Assembly: GCF_003977685.1 (NCBI RefSeq)
Contig: NZ_RYZH01000016.1
Span: forward strand, 1 to 64,000
Reading direction: 5' to 3'
Source: Tautonia sociabilis
Lineage (GTDB): Bacteria; Planctomycetota; Planctomycetia; Isosphaerales; Isosphaeraceae
DNA: 64,000 bases
How positions within the stretch are numbered: the first letter of the stretch is position 1; each line of letters starts with the position of its first letter. Of the stretch, positions 47,897-57,773 are shown in pieces. Under the pieces are notes generated by a model. The model had not been told where the DNA came from, did not search any database, and worked only from the letters and a program-made list of their open reading frames with translations. Position numbers and translations under genes: made by a program.

Positions 47897-49543
47897 TCAG
47901 GGCAGGGGCATGGAGAACGGGTTCGACGGGGGAGCGTCGGTGGTCGAGGAGGCCGGGGGCAGTAGCGGGGGGCGGCCGATGGCGTGATAGAGCCGGAACT
48001 GGGCCCGATTGTAGTCCAGCACCGCCTCCAGGGAGTCGGTTCGGGCCTGGACCAGGGCCTGGATCGGCTGGAGGACCTCGATCGGGCGGGTGGCGCCGGG
48101 GAGGCGGGCGCCTCGTCGGATATTGGTGAGGTTCAGCTCCAGGGAACGCTGCGCGTCGGGCAGTTGCCGGGCGGCGCGGTCCATCCGCCGGAGGGCGGCC
48201 AGCCGGGCCTTGTCGGCCCGAACCACCTCGGCCGCCACCAGGTCCTGTGTCTGGACGAGGCGGAGGACGGCCTCCTGCCGCTCGGCGTCGCTGCGGCGGA
48301 TCCGGGCGTGGTCGCCGAGCCCGAGGTGCTCGATTGTCCAGAAGAGGTTTACGTCGGTGTCGAACCGGCCGTCGAAGTTGCCGAAGAAGGAGTTCGATCC
48401 GCCGCCGAACCCGCCGGCCGAGGTGCGCAGGGCCAGGCTCGGGATGATCGGCCGGAGCTTCGCCTGCTTCAAGCGAACGAGGGTGGCCTCGACCAGTGCC
48501 TGGTACTGGGCCAGCTCCGGGCGGTTCTGGAGGCCGGCCACGATCAGGTCATCCACCGGGCAATCGTCGGCCACCAGGCGGAGCACCGACTCGGGCGGCT
48601 CGATCGGGGCGACGACGATTCTCGGGTCGAGCCGGGTGCGGCGGACCACCTCGGCCGAGGCGATCTCCAGGGCGCCGACGGCGTCCTCCACCTCCACCTG
48701 GCGACGTTCCAGCTCGGCCAGGGCGCGGCGGTGGTCGGCCTCCAGCCCGGCGCCGGTGCGGGCGAACGAGCCGGTCAGCTCGGCCAGCTCCTCGGCGTGG
48801 CCGACCGCCTCTCGGGCGATCTGGAGCCTCCCGGCGGCAAGCTGCAAGTCGAGGTACGCTTCGGCCAGGCCGAGCAGCGCGTCGTTGGTCGCGCTGGCGA
48901 CTCCTGCCCGTTCGGCCTGGACCACCTGGCGGGCGGCCAGTGGGGCGAAGATCGCGTCGGAGATGCGGATGACGGCCGTCGTGCCCGAGACCGGCGCCGG
49001 CCCTCCCGCCGGAATCGGCCCGGTGATCCCCTGGCCGAGGGCTCCGGTCGCCCCCAGGAACAGCGAGCTCTTGCTGATCTGGCGGACGGCCCCCTCGACG
49101 ATCTGGGTGCTGCCGTCATGCCGGATCCAGTTGGGGCCGAGGAACAGGCTCGGCAACCAGAGGGCTCGGGCGTGGACCAGGTCGGCGACGGCCTGTGCCA
49201 CCCGGGCCCGGGCGATCGCGATGTCCAGGTCCCTCGCGCCGGCCAGTCTCAAGGCGCCGGCCAGGTCGATTGGATAGATCACCTGCCCGGGCACCAGGGG
49301 CCTCCCCGGTTCGGGAGAGGGGAGCGCGGCAGGGAGCACGGGCGGGGCGATCCCATCGGGGGCCGCGACTTCCGGCGGGGGGATCATGGCGATCCTCCCC
49401 GACGCCCCCTCCTCGATGATCGGGTCGGCCGGGGGGACGGACTGCTGGCCGGTCGCGTGCCCTCCGAGAGCCCCTGCCGCCAGTAGGCACACTCCCACGA
49501 TCGCCCGCGGCCGACCGCTCGCGGTATGCCACCCCTGGTCCAT
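47897..49543 (-). CDS. TolC-family outer membrane efflux protein
   Basis: A 548-residue outer-membrane channel. A signal peptide (IVGVCLLAAGALGGHATGQ) precedes a Pro-rich stretch. The TolC repeats then run as long coiled helices: IDLAGALRLAGARDLDIAIARARVAQA, LGLAEAYLDLQLAAGRLQIAREAVGHAEELAEL, and their second half RPELAQYQALVEATLVRLKQAKLRPIIPSLAL, ending DYNRAQFRLYHAIGRPP. It is divergent from the RND adaptor and pump genes (266 bp apart), with which it should form the tripartite system. The ATG is chosen because GGGAGG lies 10 nt upstream; the frame is open further. Confidence 0.88.
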   Translation of the reverse strand: MDQGWHTASGRPRAIVGVCLLAAGALGGHATGQQSVPPADPIIEEGASGRIAMIPPPEVAAPDGIAPPVLPAALPSPEPGRPLVPGQVIYPIDLAGALRLAGARDLDIAIARARVAQAVADLVHARALWLPSLFLGPNWIRHDGSTQIVEGAVRQISKSSLFLGATGALGQGITGPIPAGGPAPVSGTTAVIRISDAIFAPLAARQVVQAERAGVASATNDALLGLAEAYLDLQLAAGRLQIAREAVGHAEELAELTGSFARTGAGLEADHRRALAELERRQVEVEDAVGALEIASAEVVRRTRLDPRIVVAPIEPPESVLRLVADDCPVDDLIVAGLQNRPELAQYQALVEATLVRLKQAKLRPIIPSLALRTSAGGFGGGSNSFFGNFDGRFDTDVNLFWTIEHLGLGDHARIRRSDAERQEAVLRLVQTQDLVAAEVVRADKARLAALRRMDRAARQLPDAQRSLELNLTNIRRGARLPGATRPIEVLQPIQALVQARTDSLEAVLDYNRAQFRLYHAIGRPPLLPPASSTTDAPPSNPFSMPLP

Positions 49544-49809
49544 CACTCGGGCCCTCCCTGGCCTGCTCGGGATCGGGTCCGGCTCCCCCGACTCCTCCGG
49601 GGGCCCTGGGGCGCACCCCGGGACGAGGATCGACCGGCCGAGGGCCCCCCTCCCCCCCTCGTCCTTGCCAATCATCGACCAGCCGGCATAATATCGGCAT
49701 TCGACATCATCGCCGTCCAATCGTTCTGTCGCAGGGGCGCGGCTCCCCGACTGGCTCCCGAGCGATGGTCGGCCGGGGACGCCCAGGGGCGCGGGGAGGC
49801 TCGTCGACC

Positions 49810-51150
49810 ATGATCCGGGCCGGGATCGTGACCAGCGGTAGCTCGGCGCTCGTGGCGCTTCTGGTCATGGGGGCGGGGTGCAGCGGGCCTGACGCCCCCG
49901 TCAACGCCGCCGAGTCCGGCGAGGCGGCCGGAGAGGTGACGACGGTTCCGGTCATCCGACCCGAGCGGGCGACGCTCCGCCGGACGACCACCCAGCCCGC
50001 GACCGTCCACCCCGACCACCAGGCCGAGATCCACGCCCGGGTCTCCGGCTACCTGGCACTTCTGGAGGCCGACATCGGCGACCGGGTCGAGGCCGGGCAG
50101 GTGCTCGGCGTCGTCGACGTCCCCGAGTTGACGAAGGGTCGGCAACGCCGGGAAGCGATGATCGCCCGCCTGGAGGCCGACGAGCGCCGGGCCGCCGCCG
50201 AGATCGACCTGGCGGGGGCCGACGTCGAGGCCACCGAGGCCATGAGGGATCAGGAGCTCGCCGAGATCGCCACCGCCCGGGCCGCCCTGGACGCCCAGCG
50301 CGCCGAGTTCAACCGCGTGCAGGGGCTCGTCTCCGAGGGGGCCGTCACTGGACAGCTCCTGGACGAGGCCCGGGAGCGGCTCGAGTCGGCCGAGGCGACG
50401 CTGGCTTCGGCCGAGGCGGCGGCGGCGTCCGCGAGCGCCAATGTCGACGTCTCCCTGGCGAGGCTCGCCGCCTCGCAGGCGAGCCTGGAGACGGCGAAGG
50501 CCGAGACCGAAGTCGCCCGCAAGGAGCTGGAGGAGCTCGACGCAATGATCGCCTTCGCGACCCTCAGGGCGCCGTTCCCTGGGGTGGTGACTCGGCGGCA
50601 TGTCGACCCCGGCGACCTCGTGCGGGAGGGCCAGGGGGCCGGCCCCGAGGGGCCACTGTTCGTCGTCGCCAAGCTCGACACGGTCCGAGTCCGCGTCGCG
50701 CTGCCGGAGGACGACGCTCCCGGAACCGACGTCGGCGATCCGGCGGTCGTCATCTTCCGATCGCTCCCCGGCCGCTCCTTCGAGGGCCGGGTCGACCGCA
50801 TCGCCCGCGGCCTCGACACCAGCACGCGGACGATGCTCGTCGAGGTCGACCTGCCCAACCCAGGGCTCTCCCTGCTGCCCGGCATGTACGGCGAGGCGAC
50901 GATCACCCTGGAACAGGCCGAGGGACTGGTCCTGCCCGCCGGCGCCGTCCGCTACGACGAGGAGGGCCGCAGCTTCGTCTACGTTGTCGACGAGACGGAC
51001 GCGATCCGGGTCGTCAACGTGGGCACCGGCCTCGACGACGGGTCCCGCATTGAGATCACCTCGGGCCTCGACGGGTCCGAGCGCGTCGTCGCTCCGACGA
51101 TCGACCGCCTGCAGGAGGGGCAGCGCGTCCGGGTCGAGGAGGCCGGCTGA
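49810..51150 (+). CDS. RND efflux periplasmic adaptor (membrane fusion protein)
   Basis: A 446-residue adaptor with an N-terminal hydrophobic segment ending in GAGC, a weak lipobox that may lipidate Cys24. The lipoyl half-motif AEIHARVSGYLALLEADIGDRVEAGQVLGVVDVPEL is followed by a long alpha-helical hairpin (Ala/Glu-rich, about residues 95-240), the second lipoyl half FATLRAPFPGVVTRRHVDPGDLV, then beta-barrel and membrane-proximal domains (VRVALPEDDAPGTDVGD, LLPGMYGEATITLE, VLPAGAVRYDEEGRSFVYVV). It bridges the pump and TolC. The pump gene starts 72 nt downstream in the same operon. Confidence 0.92.
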   Translation: MIRAGIVTSGSSALVALLVMGAGCSGPDAPVNAAESGEAAGEVTTVPVIRPERATLRRTTTQPATVHPDHQAEIHARVSGYLALLEADIGDRVEAGQVLGVVDVPELTKGRQRREAMIARLEADERRAAAEIDLAGADVEATEAMRDQELAEIATARAALDAQRAEFNRVQGLVSEGAVTGQLLDEARERLESAEATLASAEAAAASASANVDVSLARLAASQASLETAKAETEVARKELEELDAMIAFATLRAPFPGVVTRRHVDPGDLVREGQGAGPEGPLFVVAKLDTVRVRVALPEDDAPGTDVGDPAVVIFRSLPGRSFEGRVDRIARGLDTSTRTMLVEVDLPNPGLSLLPGMYGEATITLEQAEGLVLPAGAVRYDEEGRSFVYVVDETDAIRVVNVGTGLDDGSRIEITSGLDGSERVVAPTIDRLQEGQRVRVEEAG

Positions 51151-51222
51151 TCGGCCCCGGCCAAGAGCCGCCCCCAAGATCGCCTCCCGCCCTCCCGCCT
51201 GCCCGAGCCGACGAGCACGCCG

Positions 51223-54200
51223 ATGCCTCTGATCCGATTCGCCCTGCGGAACCCCTACGCCGTCGTCTCGCTGGCCGTCGGGCTGAGCCTGCTCGGCGCC
51301 GCGGTGCTGCCCGGGGTGCCGGTCGACATCCTCCCCGACTTCAAGCGACCGGTCGTCGTCAGCTTCTTCTCCTACCCGGGGCTGCCGACCCTGGATATGG
51401 AGAAGGGCGTCACCTCCCGGGTGGAGCGGGCGCTAACGCTGGCCGGGGGGATCGAGCACCAGGAATCCCGGACGATCCCGGGGGCCTCGGTGATCAAGGT
51501 GTTCTTCCAGCCGGGCACCGACCCCAGCTCGGCGATGAACGACATCGTGAATCTCGAAGCCAGCGACATGTTCCATCTGCCTCCGGGCATCGAGTGGCCG
51601 TTCACCCTCCGGAGCGAGCCGGCCAACCTGCCGGTGATCCTGGCGGCCATCGGCGGCGAGGGGCTGAGCGAGAGCGAACTGTACACGATCGGCTACTACG
51701 CCGTCCGCAATAAGATGGGCGGCCTCCGGGGGGTGCAGATCCCCCACCCCTTCGGCGGCAAATTCCGGCAGATGATGGTCTACGTCGACCCGGCCCGGCT
51801 CCGGGCCGTCGGCCTCAGCGCCCAGGACGTCGTCGAGGCGCTGAATCGCTCGAACCTCGTCCTGGCCGCCGGCACGGCCAGGCTGGGGCACTACGAGTAC
51901 CAGATTCACCCCGAGAACACGCTGCCGACGACTGAGGAAATCGAGGCGGTGCCGATCGCGATCCGAGACGGCCGCCCCATCTTCATCCGGGACGTCGGCC
52001 GGGCGGTCGACGACGCGGCGATCCAGTACAACATCGTTCGCGTCGACGGCAAGCGAAGCGTCTACTGCCCGCTTCTCCGGGAGCCGGGAGAGAACACGAT
52101 CGCCGTCGTCGACCGCATCCGGGAGGGCCTGGCGACCGAGATCCCGAAGATGAAGGCCCAGGGGGAGATCCCCGAGGCGACCTCGGTGACGCTCGTCAGC
52201 GACCAGTCCTCGTACATCCGAGACGCGATGCGGAATCTTGGCTACGAGGTCGGCCTGGGGGCTGTGCTCGTGGCCGTCGTCGTTGCGGCCTTCCTCCGCC
52301 GGATCCTGCCGACGCTGGCCGTGCTGCTGGTGATCGCGCTGTCGATGCTCATTGGCAGCCTCGGCTTCGCCTTCAGCGGAGAGACGATCAACGTGATGAC
52401 CCTCGGCGGCATTTCGCTGGCCGTCGGCACCGTGGTCGACGCCGGCATCGTCGTGATCGAGAACGTGGTCCGGCACCAGCGGATGGGTAAGTCGCCTCTC
52501 GACGCCGCCCGGGACGGCGCCGAGGAGGTGGCCGGCGCGGTGCTCGCCGGCACGGTGACGACTTTGGCCGTCTTCATCCCGGCGATCTTCCTCTCGGGGA
52601 TGATTCGGGACCTGTTCGAGCCGCTCTCGATCGCGGCGACGGCGACGATCGGCGCCTCCTACCTCGTGGCGATGACCGTCGTGCCCGCCTTCTGTGCCCG
52701 GTTCGTGCGCTCCCGAGTCCGCCTCGGCGGCGAGGGGCCCGCCGCCGAGGCCGAGGTCCCCGAGCCCCGGGGGGCCTACGCCAGCCTGCTCGGCACCGCG
52801 ATCCGGTTGCGATGGCTCGTCATCCCCGCGACGGCCGCCCTGGTGCTCGCCTCGGGGCTGCTGCTGCCGGGCATCGGCACCGAGCTGTTCCCCGAGGTCG
52901 ACGCGGGCACCTTCGAGCTCCGCGTCCGGACGATCCCCGGCACCCGCCTGGAGGAGACCGAGGCGCTGGTCGCCCGGATCGAGGAGACGATCAGGGAGGT
53001 GATCCCTCCCCGGGAGATCGAGTCGCTCATCTCGAACGTTGGCCTTCCCGTGGGCAAGGGGGCCGGCTTCTCCACCGTGCTCAGCCCCAACTCCGGGCCC
53101 GACTCGGCCTTCCTGGTCGTGAACCTGGCCCGGGAGGGACGGTCAATCGCCACGAGTACGTATATCGGCATGCTCCGTGATCGATTGGCCGAGGAATACC
53201 CGGCCGAGAAGTTCTTTTTCGTCAGTGGCGGCATCGTCCACGCGGCACTCAACGAGGGGGTGGCGGCGCCCATCGACATCCAGGTCTCCGCCGGCTCTCT
53301 GGAGGCCGCCCGGGCCAAGGCCGAGGAGATCGTCCGAGCCGTCTCGAAGATTCCCGGCGCCGCCGATGTGCAGATCGCCCAGTCCCTCGATTACCCGCAG
53401 CTCGACGTGGCGGTCGACCGCACCCGGGCCAAGTACCTGGGGCTCGACCAGGAGGAGGTCGCGCGCACGATCCTCACGGCGCTCGGCTCCAGCGTCGGCC
53501 ACGCGCCGACCATCTGGATCGACCCGGCCAGCGGCACGGACTTCTTCATGGGCGTCCAGTACGAGACGAACCAGGTCGAGTCGCTCGACGAGATCCGCAA
53601 CATCCCGCTCTCCCTGAGCACTCCCGACGGCCCGATCACCGTCCCGCTCTCGAACGTGGCGACCGTCAAGCGGGTGAACATCCCCGGGGAGATCGCCCAC
53701 TACAATATCGCCCGGGTGCTTGACGTGTACGTCAACGTCTCGGGCCGGGACATCGGCTCGGTCGCCGCCGACGTCGACCGCACGCTGGCTGCGCTTCCCG
53801 AGGCCCCGGGAGTCAGCCTGACCGTCCGGGGGCCGGTCGCGACGATGAAGGCCGGCGGCCGGACCCTGGGCCTCGGCCTGCTTGTCGCCTCGGTGCTGGT
53901 CTACCTGGTGATGCTGGCTCAGTTCCGGTCGCTCGTCGACCCGCTGATCATCATGCTCGCTGTCCCCCTCGGCCTGGCCGGCGTGCTGGCGGCGCTGGCC
54001 CTCACCGGGACGACTTTGAATATCCAGTCGCTGATGGGCACGCTGATGATGATCGGCGTAGTGGTCAACAACAGCATCCTGCTGGTTGAATTCGCCAACG
54101 TGCTCCGCTCCCGGGGACTCGACGCCGGCCGGGCCGCCCTGGCCGCCGCCCAGATCCGCCTGCGGCCGATCCTGATGACCTCGCTGACCCTGGTCGCGTC

Positions 54201-54369
54201 GATGCTGCCGCTCTGCGTCCGACTGGCCCCCGGCGGCGAGGCGATGATCCCGCTCGCCCGAGCCCTGGTCGGCGGCATGCTCGCCTCGACCGTCCTCACC
54301 CTCTTCCTCGTCCCTTGCGTCTACGCCGTGGTCAAGCAGCGAGCCCCGGCGGCGGCCGACGGCTCGTAG
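51223..54369 (+). CDS. RND efflux pump, inner-membrane transporter
   Basis: A 1048-residue transporter of about 12 membrane helices with two large periplasmic loops. Start region: NPYAVVSLAVGLSLLGAAVLPGVPVDILPDFKRPVVV. TM4 holds GGISLAVGTVVDAGIVVIENVVRHQ with one acidic residue (Asp) where HAE1 pumps have two, so it is closer to heavy-metal-type or intermediate RND proteins. C-terminal half: LVYLVMLAQFRSLVDPLIIMLAVPLGLAGVLAALALTGTTLNIQSLMGTLMMIGVVVNNSILLVEF. Length is standard. Substrate class (drugs, metals or lipids) is not decided by sequence. Confidence 0.94.
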   Translation: MPLIRFALRNPYAVVSLAVGLSLLGAAVLPGVPVDILPDFKRPVVVSFFSYPGLPTLDMEKGVTSRVERALTLAGGIEHQESRTIPGASVIKVFFQPGTDPSSAMNDIVNLEASDMFHLPPGIEWPFTLRSEPANLPVILAAIGGEGLSESELYTIGYYAVRNKMGGLRGVQIPHPFGGKFRQMMVYVDPARLRAVGLSAQDVVEALNRSNLVLAAGTARLGHYEYQIHPENTLPTTEEIEAVPIAIRDGRPIFIRDVGRAVDDAAIQYNIVRVDGKRSVYCPLLREPGENTIAVVDRIREGLATEIPKMKAQGEIPEATSVTLVSDQSSYIRDAMRNLGYEVGLGAVLVAVVVAAFLRRILPTLAVLLVIALSMLIGSLGFAFSGETINVMTLGGISLAVGTVVDAGIVVIENVVRHQRMGKSPLDAARDGAEEVAGAVLAGTVTTLAVFIPAIFLSGMIRDLFEPLSIAATATIGASYLVAMTVVPAFCARFVRSRVRLGGEGPAAEAEVPEPRGAYASLLGTAIRLRWLVIPATAALVLASGLLLPGIGTELFPEVDAGTFELRVRTIPGTRLEETEALVARIEETIREVIPPREIESLISNVGLPVGKGAGFSTVLSPNSGPDSAFLVVNLAREGRSIATSTYIGMLRDRLAEEYPAEKFFFVSGGIVHAALNEGVAAPIDIQVSAGSLEAARAKAEEIVRAVSKIPGAADVQIAQSLDYPQLDVAVDRTRAKYLGLDQEEVARTILTALGSSVGHAPTIWIDPASGTDFFMGVQYETNQVESLDEIRNIPLSLSTPDGPITVPLSNVATVKRVNIPGEIAHYNIARVLDVYVNVSGRDIGSVAADVDRTLAALPEAPGVSLTVRGPVATMKAGGRTLGLGLLVASVLVYLVMLAQFRSLVDPLIIMLAVPLGLAGVLAALALTGTTLNIQSLMGTLMMIGVVVNNSILLVEFANVLRSRGLDAGRAALAAAQIRLRPILMTSLTLVASMLPLCVRLAPGGEAMIPLARALVGGMLASTVLTLFLVPCVYAVVKQRAPAAADGS

Positions 54370-54400
54370 CCCGACCGGTGCGAGCGGCCAGGGGCGAGGG

Positions 54401-54754
54401 TCACTCCCCCCCGCGCCGGCCATACGGCCCTTCCTCCGGGACCCGGTCGTGCAGCACCTCCGCCACCAGCTCCCGGAGCTTCCTCTCGGCCTCGTCCAGT
54501 GCCGCGATCCCCTCGGGGGTGGCCCGGTAGTACTTCCGCCGCTTACCTCTCACGACGTCCGACGAGCAGCTCAGCAGCCCTGCCTGATGCAACTGGTGAA
54601 GCATCGGGTAGAGTGTCCCCGGGCCAATGTCATAGTCGTGTCGGCGCAGTTCCTCGATCATCTCGGCGCCGAAGATCGGGGTCTGGGCCGCGTGGTAAAG
54701 GACGTGCATCCGCACGAACCCCCCGAAGAACATCCGCGTCAGCACTTCGCCCAT
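54401..54754 (-). CDS. PadR-family transcriptional regulator
   Basis: A 117-residue regulator with the PadR winged helix (VLYHAAQTPIFGAEMIEELRRHDYDIGPGTLYPMLHQLHQAGLLSC, about residues 15-60), the wing RGKRRKYYRATPEGIAALDEA and a short C-terminal dimerisation helix. PadR proteins often repress efflux genes and sense aromatic compounds. It is convergent with the RND pump gene 31 bp away, so it may control that system. The ATG giving MGEVLTRMFFGGFVR is chosen because upstream in-frame residues look non-coding. Confidence 0.88.
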   Translation of the reverse strand: MGEVLTRMFFGGFVRMHVLYHAAQTPIFGAEMIEELRRHDYDIGPGTLYPMLHQLHQAGLLSCSSDVVRGKRRKYYRATPEGIAALDEAERKLRELVAEVLHDRVPEEGPYGRRGGE

Positions 54755-54911
54755 GAGATCGTAATCCGATTGGAGAGGCGATCCCGCCCGCCAGTGTCCG
54801 ATCGGCCGGACTCGGCCCGTGTTGCGACCGGAGCCCGACCCGCTCCGTTGGATCATGGAGGTCGGCCGATGCCGCATGCCCCGCCCGACGTCGTTCGAGT
54901 TGACTTCGTGG

Positions 54912-55765
54912 TTATCCGGAACGCTGAAAGGCGGCTCCTCGCCTGTACATGAATGGATACTGCTTTTGCTTCTCCTCCGGCGTCAGCCGCCGGAGCATCT
55001 GGCCGATCGCGCTGATCCGCACTCACGTCTCGCTCGACTCCGGGCGCCATTCGTAGTCCTTGCTGTGCCGACGGTCCCGGCCCCGCCACGCGAAGGTACG
55101 CTCCGACACCCAACGCTTCGGCAGCTTCACGAACCCCTCCGCGTCCGGCGGACGCCGCACTCCTTCGACCCAGAATGGGGCCCTCGTCTGCTCCAGCCAG
55201 CCGTCCAACTCGTCGTTGCGGTACTTCGCGTCGCCCCAAATCACCTCCAGCCGCGGCAGCCGATCCCGGTCCAGCCGCCCGAGCAGCCCCGGGGCGGTCG
55301 CCCCGTCGTCGGCCGAGGCCGCCGTGACCAGCACGGCCAGGAGCAAGCCCAGCGAATCGACGACCATGTGCCGCTTCCGTCCGCTGATCTTCTTGCCGCC
55401 GTCGTAGCCCGGCTCGCCGCCGACCTCGGTCCCCTTGACCGTCTGGCTGTCGATGGAATCGACACGCGGCGTCGGATCACGGCCCTCGGCCACCCGGACC
55501 TTCACCCGCAAGGCGTCGACGATCCGCTGCCAGGTGCCGTCGTCGCGCCAGAGGGCGAAGTCGTCCCAGACGGTGCTCTTGGGCAGCAGGTCGTGCGGCA
55601 GCAGCTCCCACTACTGGCAGCCGGTCCGGGCCTGGTAGAGCAGCATGTTGAGCACCTCGCGGATGTCGGTCTCGCGGGCCGCCCGCCGGGCTTGGCCGGC
55701 GGGATCAGGGGCCGGACGACCTCCCATTGGTCGTCGGTCAGGTCGGTCTTGTAGGGCCGACACAT
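54912..55765 (-). pseudogene. IS5-family transposase, degraded
   Basis: Reading from 55765 (MCRPYKTDLTDDQWEVVRPL), the frame is lost after PAKPGGRP by a one-base shift near 55690. The true frame continues as TDIREVLNMLLYQARTGCQ, then has an in-frame TAG before WELLPHDLLPKSTVW. The DDE core follows: SIDSQTVKGTEVGG, VIWGDAKYRNDELDG and KRWVSERTFAW. A TGA at 55023-55025 interrupts SSET-stop-VRISAIGQMLRRLTPEEK, after which the frame is open to a TAA at 54912. With a shift and two stops, it cannot make functional transposase. Left and right terminal repeats were not confidently found. Confidence 0.8.
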
Positions 55766-55828
55766 CGAGTCCTGGGCAGCTAAACCGTGGCGCGATCTCC
55801 CGTTACCGCAGGAATTCTAGGGGTGAGT

Positions 55829-55843
55829 CGACTTCCCCTGGTG
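55829..55843. repeat. Left terminal inverted repeat of the IS1-like element
   Basis: Matches the reverse complement of 57056-57070 at 13 of 15 positions, about 90 nt before the transposase start. Confidence 0.6.
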
Positions 55844-55929
55844 TCCCAGCCAACTTGAAGGCTCCCTGGGCGGCACGGTAACCTATGGGGTGGTAACGAG
55901 TTGAAGTCCTCCCACCATGAGGTGCCCCC

Positions 55930-57053
55930 ATGGAATCCTTGGCTCACTTCTGCTGCCAGAACCCCGACTGCAAGGACCATGGCCTCCGGGGCGGGACCAA
56001 CCTGACCGCCTGCGGTCGCTATGGCCAGCAGAAGCAGTATCGCCTGCTCTACTGCCGCACCTGCAAGGCCCGCTTCTCCGAACGCAAGGGCACCCCGCTG
56101 TACCGCTCGCACTTGCCCGAGGCGACGGCCACCTCGATTCTCAAGCACATCGATGACGGGTGTGGCGTCCGTCAGACCGGGCGGCTCGTCGGCGTCCACC
56201 GGGACACCGTGATGCGGTACAGCCGCCTGGCGGGCGACCATGCCCAGCGAGCCCACGACGAACTCGTGGCGTTTTCCCCCCCGGACCCGTGAGGTCCAGT
56301 TCGATGAGAAGTGGGCCTTCGTCTTCAAGAAGCAGGGGCATTGCGACCCGACTGACCCCGCCGACGAGAACCGGGGGGATTACTGGGACCATGTGGCCTT
56401 CGACCCCGAGCACAAGCTGGTCGTCAGCGTGGTCCCCGGGGCTCGGGGGCTCGAAGAGGCCGAGGCGGTGGTAGCCGACTTCCATCGCCGCACCGGTGGG
56501 CGGCGGATGCGGCTGATGACGACCGACGGCTACCCGGCGTACGAGACGGCGATCTTGCACACCTACGGCGAGTTGGTCATCCCGCCCCGCACGGGCAGGC
56601 AGGCCGGGCCGCCCCGAGACCCCGTACACCGCCGTGCCGAGGGGCCTGAATTACGCCACGGTGGAGAAGCGGCGGGAGAAGGGCCGAGTGGTCGAGATCG
56701 TCTGCCGGATCATCTTCGGCACGCTGGCGGCGGTGCTGATGGCCCTGAGGCGGTCGGCAGTCAGCCGGGCGATCAACACATCGTTCGTGGAGCGATACCA
56801 CGCCACGGACCGCCATCGCAACGCCCGCAAGGCGAGGAAGACCTATCGGTTCTCGAAGGACTGGCGTCAGCATGAGGCGGTGACGGACTTCACGATGTAT
56901 TCGTACAACGTCTGCTGGCCGGTGAAGACGTTGCGAGTCCGTCGGGGTGATGGCTCCTGGAAGGCCCGGACTCCGGCGATGGCGGCGGGCTTGGCCGACC
57001 ACATCTGGACGCTCTCCGAGTGGCTGAAGTTTCCGGTCGTTCAACGTGCGTAG
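55930..57053 (+). pseudogene. IS1-like transposase, two frameshifts
   Basis: The N-terminal zinc-finger/HTH part is intact: CCQNPDCKDHG, CRTCKARFSERKGTPLYRS, GCGVRQTGRLVGVHRDTVMRYS. The catalytic half lies in two other frames: VQFDEKWAFVFKKQGHCDPTDP and RLMTTDGYPAYETAILHTYGE, then PRGLNYATVEKRREKGR and SFVERYHATDRHRNARKARK. The first shift is in a T/C homopolymer run near 56270-56280 (one extra base). The second is a 4-bp tandem duplication (AGGC) near 56603. Both are typical decay events, so it is inactive. The ends lie close to the inverted repeats of the element. Confidence 0.85.
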
Positions 57054-57055
57054 GT

Positions 57056-57070
57056 CACCAGGGGCGGTCG
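57056..57070. repeat. Right terminal inverted repeat of the IS1-like element
   Basis: Lies 3 nt after the transposase stop and matches the left repeat at 13 of 15 positions. Confidence 0.6.
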
Positions 57071-57773
57071 TCCAAAACAGACAATTGCGGTGACCGGTCC
57101 CGCCCCGACTCCGAGGGGATTGGGGCGTGTCGTTCATCGGATCGAAGCGGGGCTTGGGAGTGGTCTCTCGGGAAACTGGAACGGCACGGGCTCGGAGGGA
57201 TCGAACGGGTTCGTAGCGGGACTCGCTGCGAGAGGGGTGCGGCCACAACCGGGACCTTCCCGAGCCAGGCGAAGAGGAACTGGATCGCATTCATCGCAGG
57301 TCTTGCCGAGGAAGAGGTCGGGAGGATCGCTTCGGCCTGGAGTCCGAGGGGATCGTGTCCTGCTGTCAGCCCGGTCGCGCGGTCCGCGATCCTGGAGAAA
57401 ACCGCATCGTGGCGAATCCGCCGTGGCGATCGGGTGAGCAAGGGATCGGGTCCGGTTTGTCATCTTGCGAGCCCAGTGGTCGTTCTCCCATGCGGGACCT
57501 CGGCGCGAGGTCGGTCCGAACCACGACGGCGACGAGATCGCCGGGGAGGCACGACGATGATCCTGCTCGTGAAGCTGGCCCTCGCCCTGACCCGGATGGG
57601 GCTCCTCGCCGGGGGGGGCGAGTGAGCCCGCACCGCGCGTTGCCGCTCCCCGGAGCGGGGGACCGGCGGCGACCGGCCCCAGGACGATCGCCGCGAGGGG
57701 CCGGAGCCTGTGGCGAGGCTCCCCGGCCAGGCCCGCCCCGGTCGCGAACCCCGATGAAAGTGGAAAGACCGGA
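57071..57773. other. Gap between the IS1-like element and the Cas6-like gene
   Basis: A 703-bp stretch without a supported gene. No CRISPR repeat-spacer pattern, tRNA or long conserved frame is visible. A 22-codon frame ending near 57625 has no convincing context. It may be debris of the island. Confidence 0.45.

Larger units (their letters stand above)
55829..57070 (+). mobile_element. IS1-like insertion sequence, degraded, with inverted repeats
   Basis: An element of about 1.24 kb bounded by imperfect inverted repeats. The left end CGACTTCCCCTGGTG (55829-55843) and the reverse complement of the right end (57056-57070) match at 13 of 15 bases. It holds one transposase reading frame broken by two frameshifts. 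It lies directly beside a decayed IS5-family element, so this is an insertion hot spot. Outer boundaries and target duplication were not resolved. Confidence 0.7.

Noticed and set aside
43890..55025. UGA read as tryptophan throughout the organism
   Set aside because: TGA is used as a genuine stop by many intact genes here; the in-frame TGA codons occur only in broken genes.
56260..56300. Programmed frameshift in the IS1-like transposase
   Set aside because: IS1 uses a -1 shift, but here the shift has the opposite sign and a second unrelated 4-bp duplication follows, so decay is simpler.
57557..57625. A 22-codon hydrophobic frame before the Cas6-like gene
   Set aside because: Too short and without conservation evidence or clear ribosome binding site.
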